Notes under the pieces: model-generated | The model's input: only the letters and a program-made list of their open reading frames with translations | What the model was told of the DNA's origin: nothing | The model's database searches: none | Program-made: the position numbers and the translations under genes | Shown here: positions 1-11,858 of the stretch, one piece after another | Layout of the letters: each line of letters starts with the position of its first letter | Numbering within the stretch: position 1 is the stretch's first letter | From: Setaria digitata | Taxonomy: Eukaryota > Nematoda > Chromadorea > Rhabditida > Setariidae | Length of the DNA: 26,409 nucleotides | Assembly (NCBI GenBank): GCA_003640385.1 | Contig: RCAB01000688.1 | Coordinates: 1-26,409 of the forward strand | Direction of reading: 5' to 3'

Positions 1-978
1 TCGTTTTTCACGTTGAATAAGCCGCATCATTTCTGATCACGTAGTTCGATAATTCTCTTGAAAGGGGAGAGAGGGAGATGGAGTTTATTTTTACGATTTA
101 TTTCACGCCATGTTTAAATTCATTTAATTGTTTGATTTAATGGTAAATTTAAAGTTTGCATTATTTTTCTTTATTTTTTTCTTTTTTTTCGTTTCTCTTT
201 CAATTTCGATTTCAATCGATTTTCCTAGATATGCTAGAAGCACAAAAATGATGTCGATAGCTCGTTCATTGATTACAAATATTTTTTCTTACCAATGAAT
301 AGGGCAGTAGGCATTGCTTCGGAATTTTTGAATGGCATTTTCAGGATTTCTTTCATTTCTATCATTTATTGCATTTTTATTCATTTTTATCAGTTTTATC
401 AAGGGATGAAATGGAAATGTAGACTGCTAATCTTGTCATCTCGATACCATCCCTTGTATTTTGATTTTTGTTGTAAAACTAATACGCTTATCTACGATTG
501 TCTATAACTGCTATAAGCTATCATTTTGTTGTAAGTGCACAATGAATAACATTTTCATAACATGATATATGATTTATTACATGCATGCATATATGTGTGT
601 AATAAATCTGTCATTTATTCAAATTCTCAATTAAAAAATTAATTCTTAATTGAAAAATAAAGAAAAAAAAAATGGAAAGAAAGAAAAAGAGAGGAGGGTA
701 CTGTGATGAGATTGTTGAAGGATTAACTTTTCACAAAAGAATTCTCTTCCAATATGATTAAAAATTGACATCGTTGATGGACTGATTCGTTCAGTTGATT
801 AATTTTTATCGATTTTATTTGCATATCTATTTGATATTTTGCTGTAATACGTGGTATAATCAGTGTTTGAGTTGGTGCAGAATGTTATTTGGATTTATTT
901 TGATTATTTAGTTGTATCATTGCTGAGAGTTTCGCACTTTTTTTTAATGGTAGTTGTTTCGTCAATGCTGACACGATA

Positions 979-1005
979 ATAATAGTACTATTATAGTACT
1001 ATTAT
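979..1005. repeat. Perfect 13-bp inverted repeat with 1-nt centre
   Basis: Arms 979-991 and 993-1005 are exact reverse complements around T992. Each arm contains AGTACT, itself a palindrome. It lies just before the AAT-rich array and could be part of the same repeat-prone DNA. No function can be assigned. Confidence 0.75.
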
Positions 1006-1035
1006 ACTTGAATCTATTCGACATATGAATTTTAA

Positions 1036-1350
1036 TCATAATAATAATAGTAATATTAATAAACAATGATAATTAGTAATGATAATAACAATAATGGTAA
1101 TAGTAGTGATTATTAACAATTATATTTAATAATAATAGTAGTAATAACAATAATAATAATAACAATAATAATATTAACAATAATAATAATAAATAACAAT
1201 AATAAATAATAACAATAATGATAATAACAACAATAATAATAATGATAAATAACAATAATAAATAATAACAGACAATAACAAATAATAATAGTAATAAATA
1301 ACATTAAACAATAATAAATAGTAATAAATAATAATTAATAATAATAATAT
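1036..1350. repeat. Degenerate AAT/AAC trinucleotide array
   Basis: About 315 bases consist almost only of AAT, AAC, AGT and GAT units interleaved with TAAA steps. Frames opened by it on the minus strand are Leu/Ile/Tyr runs and are not genes. Similar but shorter ATT arrays recur in introns at 4391-4487 and 7489-7575 and at 21998-22059. Confidence 0.9.
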
Positions 1351-2889
1351 AGTGAGTAATGAATGCATTTCCCATAAGTCGAGTAACAGAGTATTTGAAT
1401 GCGTTCCTCACTCCTATTCATACTCTCCCATCGCCGTGCTCTTCCTGGAATTCCATTTATAATAATCAACCATATTCAGATCTTATCTATTAATTCTTTT
1501 TTGAAGTCGAATCAAATTTCATGCCTATTATTGTGAGTACTATTGATTGTTGCCAATATCTTTAAAAACCAGTAATTTATAATTTTTGTTTATGATGATT
1601 AAGATGATGTCTAGAGCTATTTAGATAGTTCAATTCAAATATAATAATTTTATCTTGAATTTATCATCAAAAATTTATCTTTTTTTTTTGTTTTTAATCC
1701 ACCAAGTTTAATTCTTGCACATTTAACTTCCTATATAATCAGTATTTTTGTTCGGTCTACTTTCAGCTTTTATCTTCCTTACTATAAAGCAGGCTATTGT
1801 TTTAAAACGATATTAGATAATGTTGCTCTCTCTCTCTCTCTTTGTCCTAGAATGTATACAGTTAATGTTGAATTGAAGGATACATTGTGAATGAACTTGT
1901 AGAAAAATCAGAAGTGTCCCTTTACTATTTGAAATATTGAATAGTAATTAATGGCTTTGTAGTATGCGGATTTTCTCTCTCTTTTCATTTTCATCGATCT
2001 CTGTGTTTTTCCTTTTTGGGTGTTTCTCTCTTTTTTTTTCATCTTTTCGGTTGCTATTACTATTTAAGCTTCATTTTTACATTTTTTTTTTCCTTACTTT
2101 TAAGCAGATTTTTATTCGATTTACAGTGAAATTAGTGATTATGATATTAGCGCATTTGTAGCGTTAATAATGTTTTCCTATAATTATAATTCCTTTTTAC
2201 AGCATAATTCTTGATCTCGTGTAATTTTTTTTTTGTAGCTAGGAAAAGATAGAGCCTTAATACTCCCACATATTATATCAAGAGTCTAAAATTTAAGGGT
2301 TCATATTTTGGGCGTTTTTTTTCTTCTTACTCTTTCTTTAAATCCTTTTTTTTTTTTTTTTAAGGTGTCAAATTACATCATGATAATATCAAATTGGAGC
2401 ATATTTTATTTTTATCTATTCTTTCGGAATTATTGCACTATGAGATGAAAATGTGAAATGGTAATTATTTTACGAGCATAATAAAGAAAAGGACATTCTG
2501 TGCATGTTAAAGAAATAAATGTATATAAATTAAATAGTGGAGAAAAATTTGCAATTTTTAAAAGCTGCTTCGAGAGATTTCTTTGACTATTTATTCCTTC
2601 CTTTTGACTGAGTGAAAATTTTGCTAAAAATGATTTTAAAAAAAATTGCAAACGAATCATTTGAACCAATTATATTTCCGAAAAATTAGCTACAAGTAAT
2701 AGGAAAATCCTGTATAAATAGAATGATGATAATAATATATCATAATATCCTCATATAAATTTCAAGTGACCATTTAATTCATGTAATTGCGATTTATCAC
2801 TATTAATTTAATCAGTATATGATCTTGACAGGTGTTCATTTGTTTTTCTTTATTACTCGGGTCCATATTTTTGTTTTTATTAATTGTCA

Positions 2890-2891
<2 letters not shown>

Positions 2892-2939
<48 letters not shown>
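2892..2939. repeat. Homopolymer T48
   Basis: An uninterrupted run of 48 T residues. The length reported by any assembly for such a run is uncertain. Other long runs are at 4772-4803 (T32), 13706-13739 (A34) and 23496-23523 (A28). Confidence 0.95.
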
Positions 2940-2942
<3 letters not shown>

Positions 2943-3712
2943 CAGTTGATATTTATGTCATATTTCCTTCATATAATTTTGTGCATATTTTTTCATCATA
3001 AATGATACTCGTATTCATATTTCTTCATAATAACTAATGCTTATATTTTTAATTATAATTGGTATTCTTGTTCATAATTTTCATTATAATTTAATGCTTT
3101 CATAAATATTTAAAAGCGACGGGAGATGTTCCGTATATATGTATGTATATATGTGCATGAACCGATGAAATGATGAAAATATCGCTTAATTGGATGAATG
3201 CGTAAAAAAATTTTTCCATTTCCAGTAAATAAATCTCCTTTATCCTTAGGAAATTGAATTGTTAATTGATTCTTTTCTTTTTTTTTTTTTTCTTTTCATT
3301 TTAATGAGATATTCTTTTGTTGTCAAAATTCTTTACACTTATGCTTTATAATCACTCTATTTTACATTTTTTTTTTCTTTTTTGAAATTCATATTTGATA
3401 GAATTAATCATGAATGATTTAGTGAAGAATAGCGAATTATTGTTTGGATTTAATTCTAATGGACTATATATTGAAATACATTAGCAGATAAAGTTGTTAT
3501 GGCTTTTTAAGAAATTGAAATTTATTATTAATCGAGTGGGTCATAAATTAGAGCTATCTTTAACAAAATGAAATAGTTTCACTTGATGACAACGTTTAAA
3601 ATTTAATTTAATTGTAAGATAGCAGAGAAATTTACCACTAATTCTCAGTGTTATGCACCCTCTCGAAGTCATGTATTATTTCTTTTTTTGCCAAAATTTT
3701 CATGTGTTAAAT

Positions 3713-3726
3713 TTTTACTTTTTTAG
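3713..3726 (+). promoter_or_regulatory. Splice acceptor abutting the ipla-1 start codon
   Basis: The bases before ATG 3727 form a pyrimidine-rich stretch ending TTTTTTAG. The start codon follows the AG directly, a common arrangement for spliced-leader trans-splicing in nematodes. It could equally be the 3' end of an intron in the 5' UTR; no upstream donor could be identified with confidence. Confidence 0.55.
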
Positions 3727-4769
3727 ATGAGTTCGGATGTATCGGCTAGCACTGCACAGAAAGTAACTGAAGACACTGCGCTAGATGATGATGAAACACC
3801 AACCGCCGAAGAATCGAAGAGACAAATAAATGATTTAGATGCCACACCGGTTGCTGTGCAATGTTCTCTTGAAATGAAAAATTTATCGGTCACAACGACA
3901 GGTGTTGTTAGTGAAGTTACTTCACATGAGCTAACTTCATCTCATCCATTGTCAACACAGGTTGAAGATCTTCCGGTGATCAAAAAACCATCAGAGACAC
4001 CACCAGTACCTCCTCGACATAGAAAACGTCGTGTTGCGGAATTGAAATGTTCAGAAGTTAGGTGGTTTCATCGAAAAAGCGGAACAGAAGCCAAATGGAC
4101 TCCTTTTAAAGGTTAACTTACGTGTATATTTTACACACTTAGTTCCATTCAATTTTTTCCCTCTTTCTCTCTCTCAGATAAATTGAAGCTAGAAGCGTAA
4201 CAAAAAGAATGGGAACGAATATGAAAATGTGTAAGGCAAGAAATTAGCCGGTTAACTTTCCTTTTACTACTACTGGTATAGCATTAATTATCATGTGGCG
4301 AAGAATATTTTAGTTTTCGAAACTTGTCTCACTTGTTGGTATTTTATTTTATATCCATTGTCATGGGTGAAATATTTAGAAAAAAGATTAGTTATTATTA
4401 TTATCATTATTATCATTATTATTTATTATTATTATTATTATTATCATTTATTATTATTATTTATTATTATTATCATTGTTATTATTAAAATCACTTTTGG
4501 TTAGTATCAGTTGAAGCTTTGTTTTTTTGGTTAGCTAACTGCATAATAATCTTAGCACTGTATTAGTTAGAAATTTTATTTCTGGTGTGGATTCGTTACT
4601 GTTGGAAGTGTACTGGCGTCAGCGGATGCAGATTGATTTGGATCAGACTACGGAAGCCTATTTACGAACTGTTAAAACACCCACATCAGTGGTTGTATTA
4701 GATGGATTATATCGCGCTTCCGAGGAACTCACTACGTTAACTTCTATTTACTGGAAAGGTTCCTGATTT

Positions 4770-4806
<37 letters not shown>

Positions 4807-7800
4807 CGTTTTCATTCCAGTTCTATTATTAATCTTATTTTAGTTATCCCTTTCAAACATCATTTCACTGATTTATTTTAATAGTATATCTAATTGATTT
4901 TCGATTGTTGCTTGATTACTTGTTTTTTGATAGATAAATTTTTTAGATGACACGATTGAAATTCGTCGCGGTACATGGTTTCTGATGGAAAGTTTGCAAC
5001 CAATTGATCCTAGCATGGCTGATCCCATTGAAATGCATCATTTGCATATATTTCGTTCTCAAACAATACCTGATACTCCTGTTTTTTCAGAGAAAGAGTC
5101 AAGTAAAAAGCCAAGTTAGTCTTTAATATCGGTGATTTTGAGAAATTTTTTCCCTTCTAGCAGTAATTCGCTTTTTAATATTTCTCACAAAAATTTAAAT
5201 TTCGAAAGAACTGTGTTTTAATAAACTTTCAGTTTTTGACTGAGTTTTTCTTTCAGTTCTTGCTGAACTGAAACTACAGGATCAGTATGAAGTACGGTGG
5301 AATTCCGTTATTGATATCACCTTGTATAATAATTCCAAAACAAGTCGTCTTCTTCGTTACATAGCTTTGGGTAAGGGAACTCCATTAAAACGTGGATATG
5401 AAGAGGCTGAATGGGATGATGGAAAACAGATCATTAGCCATTTGATTTTGGTTGTGCATGGTATTGGCCAGAAAGGATATGAAAATTTGATTGCAAAAAA
5501 TACCGACCAGTGAGTTTTACTGTTTTATTGTGAATTTGATTTTCCCTAACTTTTTTATTGAAAATTTTTAGTAATTTCCATCTATTTCTTATCAAGATCA
5601 TTCTTTTTTATTTCTGATAATTATGTTTAACTGAAGCTACATAATACTCCTTCGGAGAAGGAAAAGTTGGTTTGTTCCAGTTTAAGGAACTTAAAAAAGT
5701 ATCTTATCCTTGCAGTGTTCGTGAAGCCATATATAGCTGTATGGAGAAGCATTATCCTGATGAAAAAAGTCGTCCAATGGTTTTACCGGTGGAATGGCGA
5801 GCAGGTTTAGTTTTAGATGATGGTATTACTGATTATGTCACTTTACCAAAGATGTCCTCGATGCGCAATACTTTAAATTCAACGGCAATGGATATTATGT
5901 ATTATCAGTCTCCATTATATCGAAATGAAGTGAGTTTTTCAATTGTTCGTTTATGTCAGTTATCTGTAATTAGTTAATTATTTCTGATTGTGTAAAAATT
6001 TCTATTCTTTCGCATTTCTTCACTATTATTTCATTATTTCAATAATAATTATACTGACTAAATGGAATTAGATGGAACCGGTATTCTTTTTTCTTTTTTT
6101 TTTTTTTGCAATTTTCATTAATCTGAGATTTTTGAAGTCTTCATTTTTTTAGACCTTCTCTGACTGCTTGTTCTTGTTTTTGCTTTTAATAATAGGATCA
6201 AATGCATATTTGTAAATTTGATGCCGCTTTGGTTTTCAGATTATGGAAGGTCTGATACGGTCTCTAAATAACGTCTACAGTTTGTTTATAGAAAATTATC
6301 CTGATTTTGATGGACAGATCTCAATTTATGCTCATTCCCTTGGTTCTGTTATGTGCTATGATTTACTGACAAGTTGGTCACCTCTCGTTTTGTACGATAA
6401 ATATGTAGCTGAAATGATCGTAAGTGCTTCTTGGAAGATTGCTATTAAATCTTTTACAAATCTTTGTTTCTACTTTTCAGGGAAGAGAGATTTTGAAAAG
6501 GTTTACTGACTTCAAAGTTCAGGTAACGGTAGTTGATAATTGAGTAGGAAAAACTTTCTGAAAAGGCTATAGTTAAAAAGTTATTCCTGGATTCAGAGTA
6601 AATATGTTTGTGCTTACTTCAGGAACAACAATTAGCGACAAAAGCAGAACATGCTGAAATATTAAATAGTTTCCAAGAGGCACGATTAAAGTAAATCATA
6701 TATGCAGACATTTCCTAGCATTTCAGTGACTTCTTTCTTCTTAAGAATTTGGATCACATGTATTATATAAGTGATCAGTCCTTCTCGAAAATTTATATAT
6801 ATTATAGGTCAAGAATGTTAATAATCGCTAATTTCTTAAGCTTCTATCATTTTGCCTCCTTCAGATTGAATATTTTCCATTTTTGTTTTCTTATTTAACC
6901 TACTAAATATTCAGAACTTTTGAGACTTGAAAAAATTTTGTTGGAAGTATATTCAAAGTGACGGTGGAAACTCTTTTGTATTTTCAGACTATTAGAACTT
7001 TATGGTGGTTTTCAATTGGCTTTCATAACGCAGAAGCAGCAGTTGAAATTTAAGGTCGTTTATTGAAATATTGGTAAAAAATTCAACGGTCCATACAGTT
7101 GTTTTTCATTACCATAATTTTCTTTTTCCTTACGTCGATCACTCTAGGTTAAAAACATGTTTTGTGTTGGTTCGCCCCTTGCTGTTTTTTTGATTATGCG
7201 AGGTTCAACCACATTTCTTCCTGAAACTGATGGTTTAAAGAGGATATACAATATTTTTCATCCATATGATCCAGTGGTATGTTTTCAGCTTGTTCAACTT
7301 TCATTTTAATTAATTGATTTGATAACAGCTGCAAATTTGAGAATCATTCATTTTTAACCAAGGTATTTTAGGCATATCGCTTGGAACCACTCGTACATAA
7401 ACAGTATCGTTTAATTCGACCCATCAAATTGTTCACGTCGATTGATTTGCGCTCAATGCGAGATTATGCTCTTCTTCCGCCAGAGGTTTTTATTATTTTA
7501 TTATTATTATTATTACTATTATTATTTATTATTATTAATTATTGTTATTATTATTGTTATTAATTATTATTATTAGGTTCTTTTCTTATTCTTGATGGTG
7601 GCTATATTTTCGGCTTTTTTTAAAATTAAAGGTGGAGTGGTGAAGAAAGCTTTACTATTTTTATTTCAGTTCCCTTTGAATGAAAGCAAATTTTGGAAAG
7701 AAAGACTTTTTTGAAGAAAAAATTTTTTTCTGCTTTTTTTATTTGATTTTTACTTGGTGGATGATATATTTTGCGTCAGAATTTCAATAGTTTTCCAGAT

Positions 7801-8873
7801 CAACAAAGGTTATATCAAAAAGATAAAAATAAAGGAAAAAGTTGGGAAGGAAAAAGATGTTCGATTTGTAGTTGCTGCTGACAAAGAGCACGAAGAAATT
7901 GAAGAAGAGGATGAATGCGAAAGCGATGACTCGTCAGCTTTAAGGCCAAGCAGTCCAGGTGGAATCATTAATAATTTGATTCTGAGTCTTCATGAATATA
8001 AAACACACAGTTTTAAATCTTCATCTCAGACAAAGCTGATAAGTTTTAATAAGTCTTAACGATGTGAGACATCTTATGTGTGAACTTCTTTGCATTATTT
8101 AATCATTTTTCATTTCAGGTTCTTCACCACGAAGTTTAACACCTCCACCATCAGAGTGTGGTGATAACAAAAAAAGTTGGTGGAAATTCGGAAGTATTCG
8201 AAAGGAGAAAGAAACAAATGAAGGATATGTTGAAGAAGTTAAACTGAATGAAGCGCAGAAATTGGTAGAGGAAATTCCTCCAGAAGCAAGTAAGTTTTAA
8301 ACATCATGTTGAAGATCTGTCCGCATGTTAGATCATTTATTGAAGTGATTAGATGGATAAGCAGAAATGTAAGGTAGCGACATAAAGTTACTATTTTATT
8401 TCACGAATGGGGTTGGTTAGGCGCTAAAAGCCGCTGTCTTATGACATAATTTTGTTTTCAAACTTTATATTGATATGGCACCTTAGCCGTCGAATGCATT
8501 TATACTAAATATTATCACGGTTAGCTTTTTTAAGAAATTGATAGTGACAACATCTCTTGTACAGTTATGTTAGCACCAAAAAGTCTTAGTAGTTTTGTTA
8601 TATAGAGTTGAGAGGGAGTAGGCATTTCTGGAATAAATTTTTGCTTACATATTTTAAACGTAATTTTCTTTCATACTATCTATGTATCTCCAAAAATTAT
8701 TTGAAGGGTTACCGTATCGTATGGATTATCAGCTACAACCGCAAATAACTGATCGCAGTTACTGGTCTGTGCTGAAAAGCCATTTTGCTTATTGGGGTAA
8801 TCCCGATATCGCCGCATTTATCGTTAACTGTCTATATCGAGAAGATAAAAAACAAGAAGATAATATTAAATAG
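3727..8873 (+). CDS. ipla-1: DDHD-domain intracellular phospholipase A1 (14 exons, ~763 aa)
   Basis: This family comprises cytosolic or membrane-associated phospholipases A1 acting on phosphatidic acid and phosphatidylinositol (DDHD1/DDHD2; C. elegans ipla-1). Exons: 3727-4111, 4585-4758, 4947-5114, 5257-5509, 5716-5929, 6240-6419, 6481-6522, 6623-6690, 6988-7054, 7148-7276, 7372-7485, 7799-7958, 8119-8289, 8707-8873. Phases match at every junction and the total is 764 codons with stop. In order there is an acidic, low-complexity N terminus; a WWE-like segment (VRWFHRK...WTPFKG, about 111-129); an HGIGQK motif (about 310-315); the lipase nucleophile motif AHSLGS with Ser near 431 (Ala in the usual first Gly position); and the DDHD domain from about 518 (FCVGSPLAVF, HPYDPVAYRLEP) to near the C terminus (SHFAYWGNPD). 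A charged insert encoded by exons 12-13 interrupts the DDHD domain. The exon 1-2 intron seems to end in TG instead of AG; using AG at 4565-4566 would add six residues. Identification of the family is secure; orthology to ipla-1 is inferred. Confidence 0.9.
4391..4487. repeat. ATT/ATC array in ipla-1 intron 1
   Basis: About 97 bases of TTA units interspersed with TTATCA and TTTA steps lie inside the 473-base first intron of the phospholipase gene. The rest of that intron is AT-rich and shows nothing recognisable. Confidence 0.85.
4772..4803. repeat. Homopolymer T32 in ipla-1 intron 2
   Basis: A run of 32 T residues begins 13 bases after the exon 2 donor (GT at 4759-4760). It is intronic and does not affect the reading frame. 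Confidence 0.95.
7489..7575. repeat. ATT array at the 5' end of ipla-1 intron 11
   Basis: A TTA-unit array starts three bases after the exon boundary (donor GTTTTT at 7486), so the repeat abuts the 5' splice site. It opens an artificial Leu/Ile/Tyr-rich extension of exon 11 in frame. The rest of this 313-base intron (to 7798) shows no further feature. Confidence 0.85.
8290..8706 (+). other. Last intron of ipla-1 (417 bases)
   Basis: The donor GTAAGT is strong. The acceptor ATTTGAAG at 8706 departs from TTTTCAG, but it is the one that keeps the frame and joins to LPYRMDYQLQ, the start of the DDHD C-terminal block. I see no gene, RNA or repeat inside. Confidence 0.65.
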
Positions 8874-9054
8874 GTTAAATAGGTCATGTGAAATTCTAAT
8901 CCTCTAATATTTTGCAGTCTCATGTTTTTTCATTTTTGGTTTATTATTTTTTTTTTTTTTTTTTTTTCATAATTTCAACCGAATTAGAGAATTACTTAGA
9001 TATATTAATGTTTTTTTTTCAGTTTTTTCTATACATTTATTTTAAAATGCATAT

Positions 9055-9060
9055 AATAAA
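9055..9060 (+). terminator. Candidate poly(A) signal for ipla-1
   Basis: An AATAAA hexamer occurs 182 bases after the ipla-1 stop codon and is the first exact match downstream that I noted. In DNA this AT-rich the match alone is weak evidence. Confidence 0.4.
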
Positions 9061-9673
9061 TTACTCTGGTTTGTAGGCATAATTCTAATAGGCATGACGT
9101 TATCATAATTCTTATTAGAGCAATTCTTCAATTGCATATACTGTTTATATCTCTTACGGAATGGGTTCATTAATCAGTTAGGATGATGATCTGATCTTAC
9201 AAAAAAATGATCTGATTAGAGACGGAAATGAAAGTTGGCTTTTGAATTTGACAGTTTGAAATTACTATTGCTATTAACTTACATTTCACTCATGTAAGTA
9301 GCTTCTCCGGTCAATTTCTGTGGTAATGATTAAGTGACTTGATCTACATAAATTCGTACTACTAATCTTTTGATTTAGGTTTTCTTTATGGTTCCTCTGT
9401 TAGGAGTTAACAGATTTATTTCTTCGGTCTATCACCTGAATTATCTGCCAAGTTTTGAATCTCAAAACATTGTATTTAGCATGCTTTTTTTACATTGTAC
9501 GTGTACATTCGATTCTTTATGTGATAACTGCTTTATAATACGAGTGTAATAAGTTTTCCTATTCAAATGTGTCATCTTTCATTCTTTTTTTTTTTTAAAT
9601 GGTATACATAAAATTTTTGAGTTTTCATAATTTCCATTAACTTAATTACAATTAGTATAACACAACTGTTGGT

Positions 9674-9692
9674 GGGGGGGGGGGGGGGGGGG
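9674..9692. repeat. Homopolymer G19
   Basis: Nineteen consecutive G residues, preceded by GGT, sit in otherwise AT-rich intergenic DNA. A G-run of this length can fold as a G-quadruplex. Mono-G tracts of this size are a known feature of C. elegans, where the DOG-1/FANCJ helicase keeps them stable. A second, short G5 run flanked by A tracts follows near 9770. Confidence 0.95.
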
Positions 9693-10332
9693 TCACCGGA
9701 AATTTAAATTTAAAAAGATACCTGTAGAAGCAACGTGCAAGGATTCACAAATGCTTTTGAAAAAAAAAAGGGGGAAAAAACTCGAAAAAGAATATGGATT
9801 ATCATCAATTCTAATTATCAATTTTCCATACAAAATAGACATGCAAATTTAATTAGATAAAATGCAATTTTTCAGAAAATTTTGTTGTCAAGCTTGATTG
9901 TAAATTGGTACAAACTATACTTATATCACATGAGCAAATTCTACAGCGACTCAGGCATTATGTTTCATGAAAATTTCCTCCAAATCATATAAATTTTGCA
10001 AGATAATTGTTTGGAATTCGAAATTCTGAAAGCAATGAATGTAGAAGAATTATTTGCACAGGAAACAAATTTCTAGATTTGGAGTTTTGTAGTATTGTGC
10101 TATTACTACTGATTTTTGCACTTCACTTTTTCAGAATGTAATTTCAGAATGATTATCTATTGGTTGTCGTGAGCTGTTAAAATTAAATACATTGCGAAAA
10201 ATACACAAATGATACATGAAACTTGAAATTTGAAATTGGATAAATTGCATGCATAAAAGCACAGGACTTTATCAGTTAAACTTTAAAGTTTGCTTAATTC
10301 CGTCAAAAAAAAAGCCGGTGTCGGTAGAATTG

Positions 10333-10380
10333 AATGCAAAGTTTGAACTATATATACATATATAGTTCAAACTTTGCATT
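10333..10380. repeat. 23-bp perfect inverted repeat with 2-nt loop
   Basis: Arms 10333-10355 and 10358-10380 are exact reverse complements separated by AC. Each arm begins or ends with AATGCAAAGTTTGAAC and is AT-alternating at the centre. It could extrude as a cruciform or be transcribed into a hairpin. No target-site duplication or transposon end is evident. Confidence 0.9.
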
Positions 10381-10993
10381 GATTAGCCTTATCACCTCTT
10401 TGCTTTTTAAATGTTATCATCGTATTTTATAATGCTAAAACTTTGTGTTGAATTATCACATTTCTTTTTAAATAATGCAATATTTTACAAAAATCATTTT
10501 GTTCAGATATAATTAATTAAATTTAGTCATCTCTAATTGGCTTGTTTCAGCTATGAATGCATGATAAATAGCATATAGCTCATATTTTAATAAAATAAAA
10601 TATTTAATGAATTTTGCCGAGTAAAATATGTTAAAAATTGGAATATAAGACAAATAATAGAAAAAAAAAGGACTAAAAAGAAGTATACTTCTAAAAACTG
10701 ATTATGATTTTTTTTTTTTTTTTTTTGCGAAAACGTTAAAATGTATTTGGCTGCTTTGAAATATACATGAAATTATAAAAATTAATCACAAAAATTAGAT
10801 TAATTATAAAAGCCTATTAATCCAGTACTGCATTTTGAATCAAGTCAAAAGTTATCTACTTGAAAAAAGTTGTCAAGTCAAAAGACTCATTGCTCATATC
10901 TTCCAAATTACAATTTTTCCTTTGCTAAATCATTAATGATTTCCCTAGTTTATACTGATTATTTTAAATTATGCAGCTGAAAAAACTTCTGCG

Positions 10994-11411
10994 TAACTTG
11001 TTGCGAGATTAGTCACGTACGTGTGTCTCACGTCCGATACTAAATAATTTATTGCTTCTTTCCTTCTGATAATTAGACGATTACTGAGGTTACTAAAATA
11101 TAAAAAGAAATGATCTTGGTGATAAATTAGTGATAAGCGTGACACGTCAAACAGAATCAAACCATTGTTGAAATTAGACGGCTAGAAAGATCGTTGGGAA
11201 TNATAACTTGTTGCGAGATTAGTCACGTACGTGTGCCTCACGTCTGATACTAAATAATTTATTGCTTCTTTCCTTCTGATAATTAGACGATTACTGAGGT
11301 TACTAAAATATAAAAAGAAATGATCTTGGTGATAAATTAGTGATAAGCGTGACACGTCAAACAGAATCAAACCATTGTTGAAATTAGACGGCTAGAAAGA
11401 TCGTTGGGAAT
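10994..11411. repeat. Direct 208-bp duplication around a single N
   Basis: Copies 10994-11201 and 11204-11411 differ at two positions (T/C near 11026 and C/T near 11034) and are separated by N11202. The pattern fits two contig ends or two haplotypes joined without collapsing their overlap, and is less likely a true tandem duplication. Confidence 0.85.
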
Positions 11412-11762
11412 CATTCACTTTCGCTACCCAGTAGCCGATTATTTATTTTTTTAAGAAGCTATTAATAATGCAATTTGAGAAACTCGAAAATAAACATTTC
11501 TTTTTCAATTTACCTTCGTATTGTCACGTCTGTGCGTGAATTTTTTCACGTGCGTGTGTACTAGACTGTGGCTTAAAGGGGCGGATCNATCATTCACTTT
11601 CGCTACCCAGTAGCCGATTATTTATTTAAGAAGCTATTAATAATGCAATTTGAGAAACTCGAAAATAAACATTTCTTTTTCAATTTACCTTCGTATTGTC
11701 ACGTCTGTGCGTGAATTTTTTCACGTGCGTGTGTACTAGACTGTGGCTTAAAGGGGCGGATC
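11410..11762. repeat. Direct ~175-bp duplication around a single N
   Basis: Copies 11410-11587 and 11589-11762 are separated by N11588. They differ by a 4-base T-run deletion in the second copy. Each contains an internal CGTGAA-TTTT-TTCACG hairpin (first copy at 11535-11550) with CACGTG next to it. As with the preceding block, an unresolved assembly overlap is the simplest explanation. Confidence 0.85.
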
Positions 11763-11858
11763 TTTGTTGCGGAATGCTAAATTTTGTGAATTAAATGTTC
11801 ATTTCAAGGATGTGCATTTTATGAAACAGAGTGTGATGATGACGACAGTGATGTGTGT

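Larger units (their letters stand above)
1..3726. other. Gene-free AT-rich upstream region
   Basis: I see no convincing coding exon here. Open frames are short, hydrophobic or Phe/Ile/Leu-rich, as expected from T-rich DNA, and lack family motifs or paired splice sites. The stretch contains a palindrome (979-1005), a degenerate AAT array (1036-1350), a short CT run near 1830, many T tracts and a T48 run (2892-2939). It should contain the promoter of the phospholipase gene that starts at 3727, but no specific promoter element could be defined. Confidence 0.6.

Noticed and set aside
1073..1368. Minus-strand Leu/Ile/Tyr-rich open frames
   Set aside because: They are translations of the AAT trinucleotide array.
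5638..5715. Possible short exon at 5638-5668 between ipla-1 exons 4 and 5
   Set aside because: Reading it in phase leads to a stop; joining 5509 to 5716 gives the conserved NTD-HVREAIYSCMEKHYP sequence.
10969..11370. Two near-identical 62-63 codon minus-strand frames, suggestive of a duplicated gene
   Set aside because: They arise from the N-bordered duplication, carry no motif, and the second frame reads through the N.
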